Assembly: GCA_946807835.1 (NCBI GenBank)
Contig: OX327700.1
Location: forward strand, 28,928,001-28,992,000
Source of the DNA: Ailanthus altissimus
Taxonomy: Eukaryota; Streptophyta; Magnoliopsida; Sapindales; Simaroubaceae
Length of the DNA stretch: 64,000 nucleotides
Reading direction: 5' to 3'
Positions 57,874 through 64,000 of this stretch are shown piece by piece. Each line of letters begins with the position of its first letter. Position 1 is the stretch's first letter. The notes under the pieces were generated by a model that worked only from the letters and a program-made list of their open reading frames with translations, ran no database searches and was not told where the DNA came from. The position numbers were made by a program, and so were the translations under genes.

Positions 57874-60248
57874 TATTAGAATTTGTGCTTACATGTCATA
57901 CCATTGTTATAAGAATATTTTATTTTATAATATTTATAAAATATTTTTTTATTAAATCGTTAATTTCATTAAATAAATGGTACAGTACTTGTTACGCTAC
58001 AGACATTGTATGATTTGAAGGAGTTTAGATCTGGCCTAAAAGAGTTTAGACCAGTGTTAAAGGTTAGCAATGTTGAGAATTATAATTGCTAATTGTTACC
58101 ATAACTAAGAGTGAGTAGGTTATAAAAGTCAGCAAAATCTAAGAGTTAGAACTTTATCTGTAACGGGATATAGATCCGAGAGTATATTAGTAATAATATA
58201 GTTGTAAAGAGTTGCAATAGGTACTGAGAAATATTATTATGCATGTGTATTCTCAAACACGATGTTCCTGGTCTTATTCACTGATGTAGGTCTATCGGCG
58301 GAACCCTTTCTAATAGACCAGTGTATACTATACCTAGATTGTCTAAATGGTTGTTCTTAACTGACCATTGGTCTAAATGGTTATTCTTAACTGACCATAG
58401 GTTTATCGAAAGTTGGTATAGCATATAGGTATTCAGTAAGGACTGAATACTGAACAGGCTCAATAAAGACCCCAATAGACATCCCATAAAGCCATCAATG
58501 GTAGGTCTTCTCGAGTTGAGTAGTGTATGTGGTCCTTTGACCTGAACACCACGGTGGACTTGTGAGTGATCCACTATGCTTTGGTTCCACATATGTCAGA
58601 GAACTTTTATGGTCTAACCGCTATGTGTCACTAGGTATGGTCTGATGCTTATAGAGTCTGGTGTGTACAAATATGGGATCCGTCAACTCATATAGGTGAG
58701 TTATATATCCGAATACTTCAAGACTGTATCTCAGAAAGACTTATGGCTATAAGTAGCATACCTAAAAAAAGAGTTTCCAACAGGGTCAAACAATATCGTA
58801 AAGGTGTTTGCGTATATTATTTATTGAGATACGTGTTTGGAGATAAATTCACGGATGAACGCGTGAGATTTGACGGTGATGATCTATATCCTCACTATTG
58901 TAGGATATAATTGGCGAAAGGATTATACATATGCACGATGACCTTAACTTGTATAATCTACTACGCTGATTTGTAATATCCGTGACGTATGCGTAGGAAA
59001 TTTGCTTATGGCCATAAATTTTAGCAGATCGGACATTTGCTTTAATTTTCCTCGAGCCGTACACGTGTCAAGATTTAAGAGTTAAGTACATCAATTAGTT
59101 AACAATAATTATTGACCAATGAGATGTTGACACGTGGTGCATTGTAGCTTATCATTGTTTGACTTAGAAATTACCAAAATGACCTTACTTGTCAAACAAA
59201 CAAGATTATTATTTTATTCAATAAATTATTATTGAATAATTTATTGAATAAAATAATAATAATAATAATATATGATATTATTGTTTAAAGGAAGTCAAAC
59301 AAGTATTATTTATTACAATAATATACATATTTTATTATATTTAATATTAATTAAATAAAATAATAAAACACTAATACATGGGCATGTGGGACCAAAGTGT
59401 GTAAAAGAATTAAATGAAGAAATTGTTCTTTTATTTGCTTTGCCTCTCACGGAAAACACGCGCACACACACACACACACACACTCATATACATGCATTTT
59501 GTTTTAATTGTTTATTATAAATGATTAAAACAAAAACAAAGTTATTGAGACCATGCGTGGTGGGGCCAATACTTGTAAATATGAATTTGTTCTAAATGAT
59601 CGGCAAAGTGCATCCATGGTTTTAGTTTCATTTTGTTTATTTTGAATAAATAAAAGAAACAATGCAAACATGGCAAGTATTGCCATACTTGTGGGCTATT
59701 AATTGTCTCATTATAGGAAAAGCAAATGAATCTAATAAAGAGCAAAAGTTGCTCATTTGTGTTAGAAGAACACACGGCCAAAAGAAAGGAAAATAATGAA
59801 AGGAAGAAGCTTTGGATTTTTCATTTTGAGTTGAACAAAAGTTTAAGAGTAAAACTTCTTCTACACCTTCTTTTTAACTAGTCCAAGTGCTTAAGAGTTA
59901 AGCATATAGACTTAAGAGTTAAGATAGAGTTTAAGGAATTAAACCTTTTGTTGAAAAAGAGACTGTTATTCTAGACTTCCTAAGTCCACCAAGTTAAGGA
60001 ACTAGAATTGTGAACGGGTTGTTTCATTACGGTTCTTCGGTTCAATGAAAAATCAAAGGCTTATCAAGATAATAAATTCTCAATCCCTTTGTAATTTATA
60101 TTTATGAGATACACGTAAAACTTAATTGTGTTTATCATTAGAAAATTAGATTTTTCGTTGTACACTATAATGTATGAGATACGTATGTGATGCATGTTTT
60201 ATATGATAGATACAATACCTATATGAATACACCTTAAGTTTATTAACA
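57874..60248 (+). repeat. 3' LTR (2,375 bp) of truncated copia
   Basis: Preceded by a polypurine-like GCAAGTGAGAG, begins TATTAG and ends TTATTAACA. Its last 45 bases align with the end of 54758-56818 (GATACAATA, ATGAATACACC, AACA). It contains a 31-bp tandem duplication (TCTAAATGG...TTCTTAACTGACCAT, 58340-58400), a near-perfect AT palindrome (59211-59260) and an (AC)n run near 59463. Confidence 0.85.
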
Positions 60249-60249
60249 C

Positions 60250-60610
60250 TCATACAATTGATACAACTTCTTCTTTATATGCAATCTGTTGGCTAACGAC
60301 TGTCGTATATAAAGAAAGTCAAACTTCTTCCAAAAATCAATCGTCATCGTCTCTACTACTATTTTCCTCAGTATTTTATCGCTTAATGACAGAACGATTG
60401 TACTGTGTGCTCTTTCTTAAATATTCCTTCTTTCTGCTTTAGTTTTGGATGACTCTTAACATTTTTTCTTTTTCATTAGATGGAGCCGCGGTTTCCTCTA
60501 ATGCCTAGTCTAATCGTTGGCTCACCAACAACGCCTTAATTTTTATCATTCATAAATTGAAGTCATTCGTTCCGTTGAACGTCTCTATCTTATATTCAGG
60601 TGTGGCCATG
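60250..60610 (-). pseudogene. Minus-strand copia gag (5' part)
   Basis: Starts with ATG at 60608-60610 giving MATPEYKIETFNGTNDF, the standard beginning of copia Gag, 16 bases inside the primer site. It continues as a decayed Gag with several stops to an LYTTVVSQQIAYKEE-like stretch. It is cut off at 60249 by the end of the plus-strand LTR. Confidence 0.8.
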
Positions 60611-60625
60611 TTTGTTTAAAATCAA

Positions 60626-60637
60626 GCTTTGATACCA
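60626..60637 (-). other. Primer-binding site of minus-strand copia
   Basis: The minus strand reads TGGTATCAAAGC, three bases after the LTR end TTTAACA. This is the tRNA-Met-type site and fixes the element's orientation. Confidence 0.85.
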
Positions 60638-60640
60638 GTT

Positions 60641-61331
60641 TGTTAAAGCAAAAATAATCAAACAAGTAATAAACCCAAAGAATATAGTACAATCTAAATA
60701 ATTAGAAAATCTAGAGAGAGAAAGTAGAAGAATAACACGCAATATTTTACGTAGTTCGACAACTTGTTTACGTCCACGACGGATCAAGATCATACTTTTT
60801 TATTATTGAATCATAAGACACTCACAAAGTATGCCTTTTACAAGAATGAACTTATAAAGAACTTACTCTCTCTTGTAAACTAGGGGTTTCTCTCACTAAG
60901 AATCATAAAGAATACTATGATCACAAATATGTATTTACAAACCAATATAGGGGCTTTATAAAAGCTTTAGTATGACCTAAGTTAACCCTAAATGTGTGAA
61001 AATTATTTTAGGGAAACTTAAAATAAGTAGGAGACAAAACAAACCAAAATAGAACGGGAAACAAATTTCTCACACCAGTACTGCGGTGCTGGATGAACTC
61101 GTGCCCAGCATTGCAGCACTAGGCTCCTAGCGCCAAGGTGCTGTCAGAGGCGCCGCGGCGTCCAGATGCTGTTAGCGGCCTTGCAGCGCTGGCTTCCTAG
61201 CACCACAACGCCTAGCTCTGGGCAGCAATTTCTCTTTTTATCCTTTTGCGTCCATCTTGCTTTTCCGCATCCAACGCACCTAACTTATTTTTTAAATTAT
61301 ATTCTAATAAATTTTAATCAACTTTCTCACA
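60641..61331 (-). repeat. 5' LTR of minus-strand copia
   Basis: 691 bp; on the minus strand it begins TGTGAGAAAGTTG and ends GCTTTAACA. The GC-rich module lies at 61075-61225. It pairs with 51730-52415. Confidence 0.9.
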
Positions 61332-61988
61332 TAGTATTTCTAAGTCGAGATATTTGTCTAACGTTCTAATAATCATTCTAATTTTATATCAAAACTCTAA
61401 GATATAATATGTATGATTTGATCAATGATATTACATATATTGGTGATTTATAAAAAAAAAAAAAAGGTCCATAAATTATCCTTGGTCTTCCTTATACTTC
61501 CATAACTTCTCATTTGTTATAAGATCAAATTTTGGATACTCTTAGTGTATGTATTACACTGTTTTTATTGAAGTTTTGTCATTTGAATAATTTTTCGAGC
61601 TCGTATGAGAAAAATTAAGGTGCAATGCACTGGGAGTACATACAATTTGATCTTATAATTGGAGAGCTTGTACAAATATTAAATGATACATAAACAAATC
61701 ATTAGAAATATAATGAATCATTCTTAAAGTCAGAATTTCTAAGACATTTCTCGACTTCTTTCTAAGCAACAAAAAGGTAGGGGGGGGGGAGCGAGGGGTT
61801 GGAAAGATAAAAGAAAAAAAGAAGAGGAAAAACCTTGGAGTATACGAATGTCTCTAAAGTTACTAAGAAAGAAATTCTATCAATGGATATTTATTCAAGA
61901 GAAACAAAATGACAAATAAGTCCTTCAAATGAACCTCTTTTCAGATGTACAAAAGGAAAAAAAAAATTGTATGCTCAAAGAACAATCC
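61332..61988. other. Spacer with 3' flank of receptor kinase
   Basis: Non-coding. It holds an A run near 61450 and a 10-G run near 61782. It probably includes the 3' untranslated region of the minus-strand kinase gene. Confidence 0.45.
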
Positions 61989-64000
61989 TTAGTAGTCAGA
62001 GTCCTCTGTTCGTCTAGAAGCCGCAAGATCATCCTTCATGTTCATACTCGAGCGCTGTACTAAACGTACCAATGCCTCAACCACCTCTGACATTTGTGGC
62101 CGGAATTCAGGCTCAGGCTGATACAAAGGAAAGTGTCACAAACTCACAAGGGTAACATAACATGCCAAAAGTTAAAAGATGGACAAGAGCCTAGACACAA
62201 ATATATGAGTACGTGAATGTATTAACAATGTTGGAGCAATTGAGAAAATGAGAAGATTAACACTCACTTGAACACAGAGGGCAATGGTATCGGCAAATCT
62301 GGAGAGGGACTTGGGTGGATAGAGTCCGCGCAAGGCAGGATCCACCATTCTTGCCAATGCATCAATGTCATGTAACTGTGGAGCAGCCCACCTCACCAGG
62401 CATTGCTCGGATTTTGGTTTATTACTGCAGATGACAAATCCAATTCAGCTTTATAATTATTTAAGTTGCAGAATGAGCAGAGGCTAGCCTTTTTAATAAA
62501 CAAGAGGATTGAGTCATCACCTGTTATACGGCATTCGTCCTGTCAATAATTCCAACATCACCACTCCAAAACTGTAAACATCACTCTTCAGTGTATATGC
62601 TGATGGGCTTATGCACTCTGGAGCATTATATCCAGCTCCCAGGTTTTGGCTTGTATGCTGAAGAAGAAAAATCATTAAATATTGGTAGTGATCACTAAAT
62701 GGAAAAAAAAAAAAAGAATCAAAAACTGAGTCAAGATGAAATTTAAACATGTCGAGCTAGACAGGCCAGGCACATTTAGAACTAAAGCAACTCCAGTGCA
62801 AACTGCAAACTATGCGTGCAAAAGAAAAATATCTTGTATGTCAAGAAATAATAACCTGATGAAGGCTTGCCAAGCCATTGTCAGAAAGATGGGGATTGAG
62901 TTCAAGGTCAAGCAATATGTTAGACGACTTTATGTTCTTGTGCACTAATGATGGGGAACAAACTTCATGGAGATACCTGAATATGAAAATGTAGTCCAAA
63001 AAGTTAATCCATTATAAACTTAAAGGAGTTCAGAGTAAATTGTAACTGAAGGATGTGAAGAAAATATGCTGATATCATTATGCAGTATGCAAGCATAGTA
63101 CATGCTTGTAAAAGAAACACTTGTAAGGCGGAGTACAGGCAAACAAACTAATAATGCGAGTCGAACAGATAAAACTGACATGAAATTCAACCAGTACCAT
63201 GCCTATATAAACATTATTCAATTTGTTCATTCCAGTAAGCACCAGAAAAACAAACCCAATAATTTAAATTTAAGCTGTGCATGTATTGACTTACTCAACA
63301 GCCCGTGCTGCACCCAAAGCAATTCTGATTCTTGTGTTCCAAGTTAGTGGTTTGCTAAAGTCATCTGACATATGTAGAAACTCATGAAGTGAGCCATTCC
63401 TGAAATACTCGTAAATTAACATGTTATGCCCCTGTTCTGAACAAAAACCAACAAGTTCAGCAATGTTTGTATGGTGAATCCTTGAGATGTTTGCAACAAT
63501 TTCTGAAAACTTTTCTGAGTTCTCTCCTTGAAAATGAGAAGAATCAATCTTTTTCACAGCTAACACCTGATAAACAGACAGTAAATCTAATTACTGAAAT
63601 GCAAATTCCATCACTTTTTTCCAAGCATAGTGCCCAGATCTAGTAAATAACAAAGTAAAGCTCAAACGGTGAAAACATCAGCAAGCACCAGTACAGGATG
63701 ACTGTAGATCCACTGGCAAGCATGTAGATAAGATTAACAAAGTAAAATGAATTTGTTAGGATGTAGTTAAGAATGAGGGTTTCTTTTTCCTCTTTTTTTA
63801 TTTGTCGAAGCTACTGATACACAAATATCCATTGATCATTGCATTTCAAAAAAGAGACCACCTCTCCCTGAGAATGGAACAACTAATATTTACTCTTTTG
63901 CTAACACAAGTGAATGGCCGCTATCTAAATTATGTCATATATATAGTGTAGGAGGCAGCACAATTATGCTTTTGATCATCTCAAATGATCCAAACTGAGA
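61989..64000 (-). CDS. STRUBBELIG-family receptor-like kinase, 3' part
   Basis: Five terminal exons of a gene entering from the right edge: complement 63295-63566, 62856-62976, 62521-62657, 62268-62424 and 61989-62117, all GT..AG with matching phases, about 271 aa ending TEDSDY. They encode the kinase domain from the ATP-binding lysine (VLAVKK) through [54 protein letters not shown] and a C-terminal [13 protein letters not shown]. The catalytic HRD is HKN and DFG is DNG, matching the atypical, probably inactive kinases of this family, which act in plasma-membrane signalling. Leucine-rich repeats, membrane segment and glycine loop would be outside the window. 63570-64000 looks like intron. Confidence 0.9.

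Larger units (their letters stand above)
56866..60248 (+). mobile_element. 5'-truncated plus-strand copia with 3' LTR
   Basis: Starts abruptly in reverse transcriptase (LYVDDILIIGND from 56873), runs through RNase H and ends in a long 3' LTR (57874-60248). The 5' LTR, gag, protease, integrase and most of reverse transcriptase are missing. Its left junction abuts minus-strand integrase of the host element and its right end abuts host gag. This is most simply explained by a deletion after insertion. Confidence 0.85.
51730..61331 (-). mobile_element. Minus-strand copia element broken by nested insertions
   Basis: LTRs at 51730-52415 (3') and 60641-61331 (5') share sequence throughout. Between them, on the minus strand, lie a primer site (60626-60637), a gag start (60610 downwards), integrase to RNase H (56865-52440, interrupted) and the 3' LTR. 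A plus-strand solo LTR (54758-56818) and a truncated plus-strand copia (56866-60248) sit inside. The gag C-terminus, protease and early integrase of the host element are missing between 60249 and 56865. Flanking pentamers (GAGCG left, TAGTA right) do not match, so a target duplication is not preserved. Confidence 0.85.

Noticed and set aside
54758..60248. A complete plus-strand copia with 5' LTR 54758-56818 and 3' LTR 57874-60248
   Set aside because: The left LTR has its own GATCT duplication on both sides, no primer site follows it, and minus-strand integrase of the host element continues to its right. It is a solo LTR.

Overview
The window is nuclear DNA of a flowering plant, most likely a woody eudicot (rosid-like by gene resemblance; this is inference). 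The base composition is AT-rich, the genes are intron-rich with GT..AG junctions, and plant copia, gypsy, L1-type LINE and foldback elements fill most of the space. I see three host genes, all on the minus strand.

The main content is a pair of intact triterpenoid genes. A complete beta-amyrin synthase (27168-32511; 17 coding exons, 763 aa, product-determining MWCYCR motif) lies 17.5 kb upstream, in the same orientation, of a complete CYP716A-type P450 (7476-9716; 3 exons, 479 aa, the size of known beta-amyrin C-28 oxidases). The first family cyclises 2,3-oxidosqualene to beta-amyrin, and the second typically oxidises C-28 of that scaffold towards oleanolic acid. No other recognisable gene lies between them. 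The two could form a minimal, apparently undisrupted biosynthetic cluster. The third gene, at the right edge (61989 to beyond 64000), is the kinase half of a STRUBBELIG-family receptor-like kinase with non-canonical catalytic motifs.

Layout: 813-6095 is a decayed copia element with both LTRs and a GAAGG target duplication. 7476-9716 is the P450. 10320-13660 holds degenerate and recent tandem repeats. 14216-21075 is an old LINE, minus strand, broken by a 1,012-bp solo LTR with its own AAGAT duplication. 21550-24070 is a degraded LTR-like pair. 27168-32511 is beta-amyrin synthase. 36520-42106 is a young full-length LINE, minus strand, with a perfect 15-bp target duplication, an A-tail and an open 1,200-codon ORF2. 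46582-50398 is a gypsy element lacking most of pol and carrying a 192-bp foldback element with a tRNA-like promoter. 51730-61331 is a minus-strand copia element that received a 2,061-bp solo LTR (TSD GATCT) and a truncated plus-strand copia of the same LTR family. The receptor kinase follows.

Foldback (MITE-like) copies of one AT-rich family occur at about 22.4, 26.7 and 34.8 kb. No rRNA, tRNA gene or CRISPR array is supported.
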